Of a DNA stretch of 64,000 bases, positions 43,338 to 50,379 are shown piece by piece (position 1 is the stretch's first letter; every line of letters begins with the position of its first letter). The stretch is from Leadbetterella lacunae (GTDB taxonomy: Bacteria > Bacteroidota > Bacteroidia > Cytophagales > Spirosomataceae): positions 2,418,001 to 2,482,000 of the forward strand of contig NZ_JBHRYQ010000001.1 in NCBI RefSeq assembly GCF_042649125.1. Direction: 5' to 3'. A program made the translations under genes and the position numbers. The notes beneath the pieces are model-generated. The model saw only the letters and a list, made by a program, of their open reading frames with translations. It had not been told where the DNA came from and did no database searches.

Positions 43338-43425
43338 TATAACGATTGCGGTATGCGAAGGCTTTTCTTGCATTGGCTATGTTTGGCTGTAAAAGCTCTC
43401 GTATACCGTCTTGTTGTCTTTCCGC
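43338..43425 (-). repeat. attC-like structured intergenic module
   Basis: CGGTATACGAGAGCTTTT pairs with AAAAGCCTTCGCATACCG at 15 of 18 positions on the minus strand, flanked by ACAAC and CGTTATAT boxes. It directly follows the stop of the lipoprotein gene at 43428. To its left, 43143-43337 shows only a T9-G7 homopolymer junction near 43260. Confidence 0.6.
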
Positions 43426-43427
43426 TT

Positions 43428-44087
43428 TTAGTCAACACAAAGCCCATCTTCTTCTGGATTTTCGTAGATTTTTCTTTTTTCAATCAAACGAATGTTCCCA
43501 TTATAATCCACGAAATTCTTTACCGAATAGTGACTATGCGGTCCACAGCCGAATAAATCGTAGTCAAATGTTAAAGTCTCAAAACCGTTTTTAACTTTAA
43601 TGGCATATGACCGATTAATGGTTTTTACAAAAGTTCTATATCTAAATTTAATATCAAACTCATATTCGCAACTTGTCCCAGTTATTATAGAAACATAAGA
43701 TAAGGCCTCCTCTTCATCTGAAATTGGTAGAAAATAGTCGTTAAACTTTGTTTTAGTATCAATAATTTCGAATGTATCTCTGTTCTTAACTAAAATGTTA
43801 AAGCCAAAAGGTAAAAGTCCTTGATTTAACCATAACGAATTAACGGTCGTCGAATCAGTCAGTAATTGTGTAACATATGACATTTCATATTTCGGTTTGA
43901 GCCCACCATAAGTTTCCGAAACTTCTTCAATATTATTCAAATTAAATCTTTCCGTTAAAAGTTGAAATTTGGTAGAATCTATTTGCAAAGGTTTATTGAA
44001 AATATAAGTTGTAGGTTCGTCCAAAACTTTGATTTTTGAACAATTTGATAAAGTAATGGCTAAAACTAAAAGTATGATTTTTTTCAT
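43428..44087 (-). CDS. Lipoprotein, unknown
   Basis: A 219-residue protein with lipoprotein signal MKKIILLVLAITLSNCSK (Cys16). The body has no recognised family; one cysteine pair (TSCEYEF, FGCGPHSHYSV) and many strands. The start 14 codons upstream would add a peptide derived from repeat copy 6, so it is rejected. AT-rich cassette-type gene with an attC-like module at its 3' end. Confidence 0.65.
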   Translation of the reverse strand: MKKIILLVLAITLSNCSKIKVLDEPTTYIFNKPLQIDSTKFQLLTERFNLNNIEEVSETYGGLKPKYEMSYVTQLLTDSTTVNSLWLNQGLLPFGFNILVKNRDTFEIIDTKTKFNDYFLPISDEEEALSYVSIITGTSCEYEFDIKFRYRTFVKTINRSYAIKVKNGFETLTFDYDLFGCGPHSHYSVKNFVDYNGNIRLIEKRKIYENPEEDGLCVD

Positions 44088-44100
44088 TTTTTGATGGAAG

Positions 44101-44475
44101 ACAACATTATTCACAAATCCCACTCCCACCCAAACTAGCCTCTATATCGCTTAAGTCAGCAGAGAGTTTTTGGCAGCTAAAGGTTTTTGTAAATGGATTT
44201 TGGCTGCCTGGATCTGTTTTATTTTTTGGTAAATGTATGGAAAGGTTTTTTGTTTTACAAATGCCTTTGTTTTAGGCTTGAAGACCTGCTTAAAATGTAC
44301 TCGTTAGGTATTGCCACGAATGCACGAATGAATTCGAAATGTTTTTAAAACCAGCTTAAATTACACTCGATAGCCATTTGAGGGATGAATGAAGTGTCTG
44401 TTTTTGTCTTAAGGGATAAGGAGGAAGTGATTCAAGCTTTCGCATACAGACCGCTCTTATCGCTTGGCTGTTGGC
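44101..44475 (+). repeat. Accessory-region repeat, copy 6
   Basis: Contains ACAACATTATTCACAAATCC, CACTCCCACCCAAACTAGCC, ATATCGCTTAAGTCAGC, GGCAGCTAAAGG, TGGATTTTGGCTGCCTGGAT, GGTAAATGTATGGAAAGG and TTTACAAATGCC. It then continues with the ATTGCCACGAATGCACGAAT block shared with copy 4. Confidence 0.85.
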
Positions 44476-44560
44476 TTATTTGTAAGTGAACGTATTTTAT
44501 TTCATATAAACAAAATGCCTCATAAATAGACACTTTCATATGCCATTTTGTAATGCTTAC

Positions 44561-44591
44561 TTGACATTATGACTTTTACACCTTACATTTG
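44561..44591 (+). promoter_or_regulatory. Bacteroidota-type promoter
   Basis: TTG at 44561 and TACATTTG at 44584-44591 with 20 bases between match the TTG-N19-21-TAnnTTTG consensus of the major sigma factor in this phylum. Transcription would start near 44597, ahead of the ATG at 44616. Confidence 0.75.
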
Positions 44592-44615
44592 AAACATGAC
44601 TTTAAAACAATTATT

Positions 44616-45092
44616 ATGAATACAAATTATTTATTCCCAAATCGACACAAAAAACTTGGTTGGCTTCTTTTCATTCCAGGGATAATAATTGGAATAGCAT
44701 TTCTGATTTATCAATCCGATATTAATCTTTTTAATATTAAAGCCTTTGCTTTGGCAGAGGAAGCATTATTTAGTGACAATTCTTTCTTTTCCATTTCCGG
44801 GAATAATTTTTTAGACGATATATCTAGTATCTTAATAATCATTGGAGCTTTACTTATTGCTTTTTCAAAAGAGAAGTTTGAGGATGAATTTATCTCTAAA
44901 ATCAGGTTAGAATCTTTAGTCTGGGCTACTTACATAAATTATGCAATTCTGACACTTGCTATAATACTTGTCAAAGACATGACTTTCTTTTGGGTACTTG
45001 TATTTAATATGTTTACTCTGCTTGTCTTTTTTCTAGTTCGTTTCAATTGGGCTTTATATAAAACCAAAAATCAAATCTACGATGAAGAATAG
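44616..45092 (+). CDS. Small membrane protein paired with an XRE regulator
   Basis: A 158-residue protein with four hydrophobic segments (LGWLLFIPGIIIGIAFLIY, ISSILIIIGALLIAF, VWATYINYAILTLAIILV, FFWVLVFNMFTLLVFFLV). Not recognised beyond that. The ATG at 44616 lies downstream of the predicted transcription start; an earlier TTG overlaps the -7 box and is rejected. It overlaps the XRE gene by 11 bases. Membrane-protein/XRE pairs of this type are widespread accessory modules of unknown role. Confidence 0.7.
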   Translation: MNTNYLFPNRHKKLGWLLFIPGIIIGIAFLIYQSDINLFNIKAFALAEEALFSDNSFFSISGNNFLDDISSILIIIGALLIAFSKEKFEDEFISKIRLESLVWATYINYAILTLAIILVKDMTFFWVLVFNMFTLLVFFLVRFNWALYKTKNQIYDEE

Positions 45093-45291
45093 TATTAAAG
45101 TGGAAAGAGCAAAAAAGAATATTACACAAGCTCAATTGGCTGAATTAGTAAATGTCAGTCGACAAACTATCAATGCGATTGAGTTAGGAAAATACAATTT
45201 ATCAACTATTCTCGCTTTAAAAATTGCTAAAGTTTTTAATGAATCCATTCATAATATTTTTGACCTTGAAGAATCAGACTGGGAATCCTGA
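45082..45291 (+). CDS. Small XRE/Cro-type regulator
   Basis: A 69-residue helix-turn-helix protein: KVERAKKNITQAQLAELVNVSRQTINAIELGKYNLSTILALKIAKVFNESIHNIFDLEE. This is the compact YozG-like form. It is coupled to the upstream membrane protein and probably represses their common promoter. Confidence 0.9.
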   Translation: MKNSIKVERAKKNITQAQLAELVNVSRQTINAIELGKYNLSTILALKIAKVFNESIHNIFDLEESDWES

Positions 45292-45298
45292 TATGGCC

Positions 45299-45430
45299 AC
45301 TAACGGTTAACAATTTAAAACGGCTGGATTTTCGGACTACATGGATATTCATTGAGGAAAAAGTTAATGCTAGAGCCAAAGGTTCGTAAACTACGGAACC
45401 CCCACTTTATTATATTCTGCATTAACTTAG
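45299..45430 (+). repeat. attC-like structured intergenic module
   Basis: It begins CACTAACGGTTAAC after the XRE stop and ends around GCATTAACTTAGGGC. It shares with the module at 10276 a GG-TTTTCGG block near the left and GAACCCC-CACTT near the right. Pairing is weaker than in the best modules. Confidence 0.4.
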
Positions 45431-45453
45431 GGCATTCATCCTTCTTTTTCCAC

Positions 45454-46557
45454 TTAATAATTTAATCCAAAAGCCCAAAGTGGAATCACATTGAGGTAGC
45501 CATATTCAATATCATCTTTAACTACAAATGACTTACCGTCCTTGTTTATTTGGTCCTGTTGTTTATTCTTTCCTCCAATTTCAAATGTGTAATTTTCTAT
45601 TACAAAATCTGCTTTACTTGAAGATATTACGTCATTTTTTACTCGCATTTGATTAAAAAAGAAGGTTTCTCTCAAATTTCCAACATTCGATTTATCTCCA
45701 ACTATATTGAAAATGATATTTGTATTATCCAAATACACCTTGTCGACTTTTCCCAAACCTCGAATACCACTTGTTTCATTTCTTAACTGACCGATAAGTC
45801 CAGCTTTTTCCATATGTGAAAAATAATCGTCTAATGAATTCCTACTTACATTTATTATTTCTGCGATCTTTGAAAAATTGGGTTTAAATGGTACACTTTC
45901 AGCAATTATAGACAGTAACCTTTTAAGTTTTCGGCTTGTTCCAACATTTAGATTCGCGTATTGAGGAATATCTGACTCTAATGTTTGTACAATAATTTGC
46001 CCTAAACGCAAATTCATTTCATTTTCAATTCCAAAAGGATAGTAACCCCGCTTTAGGTAGTCATTAAATAAGGGTAGTGGATGTTGGATATTTTTCAGTT
46101 TCACCTCATTATTTACAATTTGTTCGAGAGAATATGCTTCTATTTCATATTTATGATAAAACTTCAAGTACTCCCGGAAAGATAATCCTTGTAATTTGTA
46201 AATTATTGCTCGACGACTTAAATCAGCTGAACCTTTTAGTATGTCAAGTACCGAGGAACCAGTAAATACAACTTTAAGCGTTGGAAATGAATCATATATG
46301 TTTTTTAATTCCCGAGACCAATCTGTGTATTTATGGATTTCATCAATAAACAAATATTCTCCCGCATTTTTATAAAAACTATCAGCTAAATCAAGAAGCC
46401 TTTTTTCACTAAAGTACATATCATCAGCTGAAACATATAATGCTTTCTTGCTATCTAATTTTTCTTTGATATGTTGTAAAATCATGGTTTTCTTACCAAC
46501 TCCACGAGCACCTATAATTCCAATCATGCGGCTATCCCAAGCGACATTTTCATACAA
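45454..46557 (-). CDS. DUF4143-type AAA+ ATPase, probably damaged
   Basis: A 367-residue archaeal-type AAA+ ATPase: Walker A at MIGIIGARGVGKKTMIL, Walker B EYLFIDEIH, sensor VVFTGSSVLDI, SFREYLKFY, then a winged-helix/DUF4143 nuclease-like domain (SKADFVIENYTFEIGGKNK). In Walker A the residue after GK is Lys instead of Thr/Ser (one base from ACA to AAA), which should impair Mg-ATP binding. Coding-like sequence (RTLYQKFETLLQS, TTTDFKRYLYENVAW) continues 20-odd codons above the first usable codon (TTG at 46557) with no ATG. Both points suggest decay. Confidence 0.75.
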   Translation of the reverse strand: MYENVAWDSRMIGIIGARGVGKKTMILQHIKEKLDSKKALYVSADDMYFSEKRLLDLADSFYKNAGEYLFIDEIHKYTDWSRELKNIYDSFPTLKVVFTGSSVLDILKGSADLSRRAIIYKLQGLSFREYLKFYHKYEIEAYSLEQIVNNEVKLKNIQHPLPLFNDYLKRGYYPFGIENEMNLRLGQIIVQTLESDIPQYANLNVGTSRKLKRLLSIIAESVPFKPNFSKIAEIINVSRNSLDDYFSHMEKAGLIGQLRNETSGIRGLGKVDKVYLDNTNIIFNIVGDKSNVGNLRETFFFNQMRVKNDVISSSKADFVIENYTFEIGGKNKQQDQINKDGKSFVVKDDIEYGYLNVIPLWAFGLNY

Positions 46558-46713
46558 ATACCGTTTAAAATCGGTGGTGGTACTTTGTAAAAGCGTTTCA
46601 AATTTCTGATATAGTGTTCTTATAATTTTTCTGTACTATTTTTACAAAGCACATAAATGCACAACGTATTTAACAAAAAATTTACTATTTGCTCAATTAA
46701 ATGTGCATTTTAT

Positions 46714-46850
46714 GGTGATAACGTTTCGCAGCTACCCGAAGGTGGCGATTTCGAAGCACTTCACTGTTAGCCAAGCACAAACTTTGATAGAAGCACAAAG
46801 CTTGATTTAACCACTGAACCGCCACTTTTGGGCAGGTGCTGTTATGTGCC
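46714..46850 (-). repeat. attC-like structured intergenic module
   Basis: About 90 percent identical by eye to the module at 25101. On the minus strand it starts ACATAAC, where the TAA is the stop of the MarR gene, and ends CGTTATCACC. Pairing blocks ATAAC/GTTAT, CAGC/GCTG and GTGGCG/CGCCAC. Confidence 0.62.
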
Positions 46851-47300
46851 GTTTTTTTTGTCAAGTAGTGTCGTCAATTTGTTGTTAAAATCCTTTGTTT
46901 CATTGTCAAGTGAGCCGAAAAATTGTCTGTCAAATTGTTCAACAGTCTTGATTGCTTGTTTAATATTTTTTAGTCCAATTTCAGTAAGTCCCACTGTTTT
47001 GGCTCTTGTGTCTGTTTCGTGTTCTTGTCTTTTGATAAGTCCTTTTGTTTGCAAGGTTCTCAAAACTGTTGAAGTCGTCATTGGGTCTATTTTAGTATGG
47101 TTGGATAACAAAATTTGCGTTACATTTTGTTTGTCCAATGTTAGCCAATGAATACTTGCAAGTAATACAAATTGAGAATGTGTCAACTCGTATTTCACTA
47201 ATGCCTTTTTGATTTCTCGTTGCCACAAGTTTGTCACTTGCCACAATAAAAAACCTGTGCTTTCTTCTGCCTTTTCAATACTAAAATCTGTCTTTACCAT
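46842..47300 (-). CDS. MarR-family regulator
   Basis: A 152-residue winged-helix regulator: SQFVLLASIHWL, TQILLSNHTKIDPMTTSTVLRTLQTKGLIKRQEHETDTRAKTVGLTEIG (recognition helix and wing with the D-R-A-K-x-V-x-L-T motif). It lies 3 bases after the SRPBCC gene, in the same operon. The palindrome at 47769 in the operon promoter is a plausible operator. The stop codon is part of the attC-like border. Confidence 0.9.
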   Translation of the reverse strand: MVKTDFSIEKAEESTGFLLWQVTNLWQREIKKALVKYELTHSQFVLLASIHWLTLDKQNVTQILLSNHTKIDPMTTSTVLRTLQTKGLIKRQEHETDTRAKTVGLTEIGLKNIKQAIKTVEQFDRQFFGSLDNETKDFNNKLTTLLDKKNGT

Positions 47301-47303
47301 TTT

Positions 47304-47720
47304 TTATTTTTTTTCAGCAAGTTCAATGAGTTTTTCAACAGCAATAGGAAGTCCAACTTTGATTTTGCTACCAATCACTCTTGAAAACAAAAAAGTCATA
47401 AAACCTGTCATTACGATTTTGTGTGTAATTTCAAGACCGTTTTTGGCTTGGTTGATTGTATGAATAAAGTCCATTTTGCAAAGAGGTAAAAAACTTCTAC
47501 TTGTAAAAGATTTCAAGTTAGTTAGTTCGGTAATTTCAAATTTTGCTTTTGGTCCATCTGTTGGTTTTAAAATACCTTTTGTTTCTTTTTTAAATGGTCC
47601 AAAAAGTTCAGAGGTTTCAACTTCTTTGTCCCAAATATTCCAATTAGGAACGTCTGCCCAAAGTTTCCAAATTTGCTCTTTTGTTGCTGTCGTTTTACGA
47701 CTTACTTCTGTTGTCCACAT
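47304..47720 (-). CDS. SRPBCC (polyketide cyclase/START-like) protein
   Basis: A 138-residue protein of the SRPBCC fold: TTEVSRKTTATKEQIWKLWADVPNWNIWDKEV, GTKGILKPTDGPKAKFEITEL-like strands, FIHTINQAKNGLEITHKIVMTGFMTFLFSRVIG and a C-terminal helix. Binds a hydrophobic ligand in related proteins; the ligand here is unknown. The ATG at 47720 places the first strand as in the family; an upstream start overlaps the promoter. Confidence 0.85.
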   Translation of the reverse strand: MWTTEVSRKTTATKEQIWKLWADVPNWNIWDKEVETSELFGPFKKETKGILKPTDGPKAKFEITELTNLKSFTSRSFLPLCKMDFIHTINQAKNGLEITHKIVMTGFMTFLFSRVIGSKIKVGLPIAVEKLIELAEKK

Positions 47721-47753
47721 ACTAAAATTATTTACTTGACGAAATTGTCGGTG

Positions 47754-47783
47754 CAAATATAATATGTGTACTTATAATAAGTA
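47754..47783 (-). promoter_or_regulatory. Promoter and palindromic operator of the SRPBCC-MarR operon
   Basis: TATATTTG on the minus strand (complement of 47754-47761) is a good -7 box. A 15-base palindrome with 7-base arms TACTTAT/ATAAGTA lies just upstream (47769-47783), where a MarR dimer would block the polymerase. The -33 box is weak. Confidence 0.6.
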
Positions 47784-47836
47784 AATTTATTTTTAATTTT
47801 CAGTCAGTTTGTCGGTTTTGGGTGTTTCGGTAAAAT

Positions 47837-47908
47837 GGCACATAACGTTCTATGTATGGTGTCGTAGCATCCCGTAGGGTGCTATGCACTATACATTTTG
47901 TTAGCTGT
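47837..47908 (-). repeat. attC-like structured intergenic module (short)
   Basis: On the minus strand CAGCTAAC...CGTTATGTGCC. Inner arms ATGTATAGTG/CACCATACAT and AGCACCC/GGGATGCT pair. The TAA inside CTAAC is the stop codon of the gene at 47901. This is the most compact module, about 72 bases. Confidence 0.6.
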
Positions 47909-48785
47909 TTTTTATTATTTCAAATGGTTCCATTGTTTGTTGCTCCATTTCACTTATTGATGCATTTATTTCATCCATTATTACACCGCTTTCAAGTTCA
48001 TTTAAGCTCCTTATCGCTGGAATTACTTTAGGTTTATTCAATGAGGAATCCTTTGATAGTGTTTTTAAACCTGAGTTCCTCAAATGAAAACTTAATCCTT
48101 TTAATGTCGTGTCTGCTGTTGAACTAGCATTTTCCAATAATGCATTAAAGGCTCCAATTTTAGCTTTCTCCTTAGAATCATAGTTAGTTTTTCTTGAATC
48201 ATAAGGTATTGCTTCAATGAATCGGAGAAATGAATTGCTAAAAGGTGAAATTTGCGTTTCTTCAAAAAAGTCCCAGTTATAGAACACGCTAAAATTATCT
48301 GAGTGTATTTTTTCAGGTTCGATTACCCTAATTAGTTCTAGTTTTAAATTTGGTTGAATTACAGATTTGTAGTCTTCGAAATTTAGATGTTTTCCTAGTT
48401 GGAAAGTGGGATGATACTTTTTCTTTAGTTCATCATCAGACAACGCAAAGAAGAAAGGTGTTTGATACTTTTTTTCATAATAATCTTGAATTACTTGAGC
48501 ATCATTGTAAAATTCAGGATATCTGAAATGAGCGTGTTTAGTGAAAAATATCTGGAATTTAATCAGCTCAATTTCTGATTCAGAGAAGAACAAGGCATTT
48601 TCAAAATATTCATTTGATAATTCATAATTATACTCTCCATCATATTCTTGCAGTGATTCCAATCTGGCAGAATCAAGTTTTCCTTCAGCCAGATTAAAGT
48701 TCAATATTTTGAAATATATCTTATCAGACTGTTTTTTAATTCCTGTTTCTGTTTTCGAACTAAATATGTTTTTAAAAATGCTCAT
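47901..48785 (-). CDS. Hypothetical cytoplasmic protein
   Basis: A 294-residue protein with no signal peptide or membrane segment. Acidic, with aromatic-rich stretches (FFTKHAHFRYPEFYNDAQVIQDYYEKKYQTPFFFALSDDELKKKYHP, FSVFYNWDFFEE) and a low-complexity C-terminus rich in Ser and Glu. Not recognised. It is flanked by attC-like modules on both sides, like a single-gene cassette. Confidence 0.65.
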   Translation of the reverse strand: MSIFKNIFSSKTETGIKKQSDKIYFKILNFNLAEGKLDSARLESLQEYDGEYNYELSNEYFENALFFSESEIELIKFQIFFTKHAHFRYPEFYNDAQVIQDYYEKKYQTPFFFALSDDELKKKYHPTFQLGKHLNFEDYKSVIQPNLKLELIRVIEPEKIHSDNFSVFYNWDFFEETQISPFSNSFLRFIEAIPYDSRKTNYDSKEKAKIGAFNALLENASSTADTTLKGLSFHLRNSGLKTLSKDSSLNKPKVIPAIRSLNELESGVIMDEINASISEMEQQTMEPFEIIKNS

Positions 48786-48802
48786 TTCATTCTTGGTGAT
48801 TA

Positions 48803-48936
48803 CAGCTAACGGTGGTGGTATGAAAAGCTGCCGATTGCGGGAGAATTATTTATCAAGCTAAACGAGTGTTGATGCGGGTGATAAACCTGCAAATTGCACT
48901 AACTCGGCAGTTTTTTATACCACGTGTTGCCAACAG
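48803..48936 (-). repeat. attC-like structured intergenic module
   Basis: GTGGTAT and CTGCCGA pair with TCGGCAG and ATACCAC, each separated by a 6-base spacer, within GTTGGCAACAC...CCGTTAGC borders on the minus strand. The same GTTG-CAAC motif occurs on the upstream side of the gene it follows (49540). Confidence 0.62.
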
Positions 48937-48943
48937 TAAGTTT

Positions 48944-49525
48944 TTATTCGTTCATTTGTTTTGCCTTAATAATCAATTGACCTTTTACTTCCTCCAAGGT
49001 TTCAAGATTTGATAGGCTTTTGTCAATTAATTTCATTTCTGCTCTTTCGATATACTCGTTAATATCTGTCTCGTAATCAATTCCTGATGCATAAAACTCA
49101 TATGCAATGTATTCTAAAAAGGAGTCCTTTTCCTTTAATTCAAAACTTTTTAGTTTCTCAATGCAAAAGTCTGGGTTAAGTTCAAAAAAGGTCTTTATTA
49201 TTCCACAAATCATTTCACTTAATGCTCCGTCTGCATTTTCGGATATCTTTCTGTAAACGCTAAAATAGAAATCTAAGTCGTTTTGATTTTCTGCAATTAA
49301 TTCCAATAAGCAATTGTAAGTTGCTTCATTATCTGTTGGTTTTACTTTTCCATTTAGTATTAATTGTCCGTATTCTTTAGAAGATATAGAATCCGCTTTT
49401 GTCTGATTTAAAGATTCTGTCTTTGAGTTTGAATCATTTGAAATCAAGATTCTTTCTTGGTTTCCTTTTACATTACAAGAAATCAAGAATGTCGTTAAAA
49501 TCAAAATGAGTATGTGTTTTTTCAT
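48944..49525 (-). CDS. Lipoprotein, unknown
   Basis: A 193-residue protein with signal MKKHILILILTTFLISC (Cys17). Helical, acidic body without a recognised domain. A start 15 codons upstream would add repeat-derived sequence and is rejected. It has the cassette layout: repeat copy 7 and a TTGCCAAC border before the start, GTTGGCAAC border after the stop. Confidence 0.65.
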   Translation of the reverse strand: MKKHILILILTTFLISCNVKGNQERILISNDSNSKTESLNQTKADSISSKEYGQLILNGKVKPTDNEATYNCLLELIAENQNDLDFYFSVYRKISENADGALSEMICGIIKTFFELNPDFCIEKLKSFELKEKDSFLEYIAYEFYASGIDYETDINEYIERAEMKLIDKSLSNLETLEEVKGQLIIKAKQMNE

Positions 49526-49545
49526 TTTCTTCTTATTGTTGGCAA

Positions 49546-49850
49546 CATTAGTAATAAATCCCACTCCCACCCAAACTCGCGTCTATATCGCATAAGTCAG
49601 CAGAGAGTTTTTGGGCAGCTAAAGGTTTTTGTAAATGGATTTTGGCTGCTTGGATCTGTTTTATTTTTTGGTAAATGTATGGAAAGGTTTTATGTTTTAC
49701 AAATGCCTTTGTTTTAGGGCTAAATCGAGCCGCATTGGCTTATTTCTAAGGTTTATTGTGGTCCAGTTTTTTGTATTGCCTGTTGCTCTTTTGAGTTAGA
49801 AACCTGCCACTAAACGTTTCTAACCGTTACAAACGACTGCGGTATTTCTA
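49546..49850 (+). repeat. Accessory-region repeat, copy 7
   Basis: Contains CCCACTCCCACCCAAACTCG, ATATCGCATAAGTCAGC, GGGCAGCTAAAGG, TGGATTTTGGCTGCTTGGAT, GGTAAATGTATGGAAAGG and TTTACAAATGCC, with the AACCGTTACAAACG tail shared with copy 5. Core identical to copy 6 at most positions. Confidence 0.85.
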
Positions 49851-49863
49851 TGTACATTCTGTT

Positions 49864-50133
49864 TTATTTTTCGGCAATTCCAGATTTCTTAGTCGCTTGT
49901 TTGTATGATTTTTTCAGAATCACCATTTTAGTTTTAGGAGGTTCAAAAGCGGGCTGGAGTTCGAGTGCTACATTTTTTTGGGTTTTGGCTAAAACTAAAG
50001 TTTGATTTCCTTCTTGCAATGCCAATTTAATATTCTCAAATCTGTAAGCTTTGGTGAGTTCTAATTTCAACTTCAGTTTGGCGGGTTTATCAGCAGATTT
50101 TTCAATGAGTTTTTTTAGGCCCTTTAAAAGCAA
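49864..50133 (-). CDS. Possible gene fragment, no proper start
   Basis: Open frame of 89 codons with charged, repetitive N-terminus (KGLKKLIEKSADKPAKLKLKLELTKAYRFENIKLALQEG) and no ATG. The composition looks coding and the C-terminal half strand-like, so this may be the 3' end of a lost gene. Family not recognised. The sequence to 50353 is otherwise without a clear feature. Confidence 0.3.
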   Translation of the reverse strand: MLLKGLKKLIEKSADKPAKLKLKLELTKAYRFENIKLALQEGNQTLVLAKTQKNVALELQPAFEPPKTKMVILKKSYKQATKKSGIAEK

Positions 50134-50353
50134 ATAGATTCGTCTGAAAAGTAATTGCAGTAATAAAGCTTATTAATTGGCAAAGTCGGATATGTTAACT
50201 TATAGTTTTGTTAAATACGCAGATACTTTTTTTTATTAAAATGTCCATCAACATTCTTATCAAACGCGGTATCCTCGAAAGAATCATTCTGAAAGAAAAC
50301 ACAATTATTTATTCATTAATGAGGAAATTAAGATATAGTAAAAATCATTTTAG

Positions 50354-50361
50354 TAAATTTG
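50354..50361 (+). promoter_or_regulatory. -7 promoter box of purB
   Basis: TAAATTTG fits TAnnTTTG and lies 18 bases before the ATG. No good -33 TTG at the expected distance. Confidence 0.55.
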
Positions 50362-50379
50362 CACCTTAAATTTCAAATT

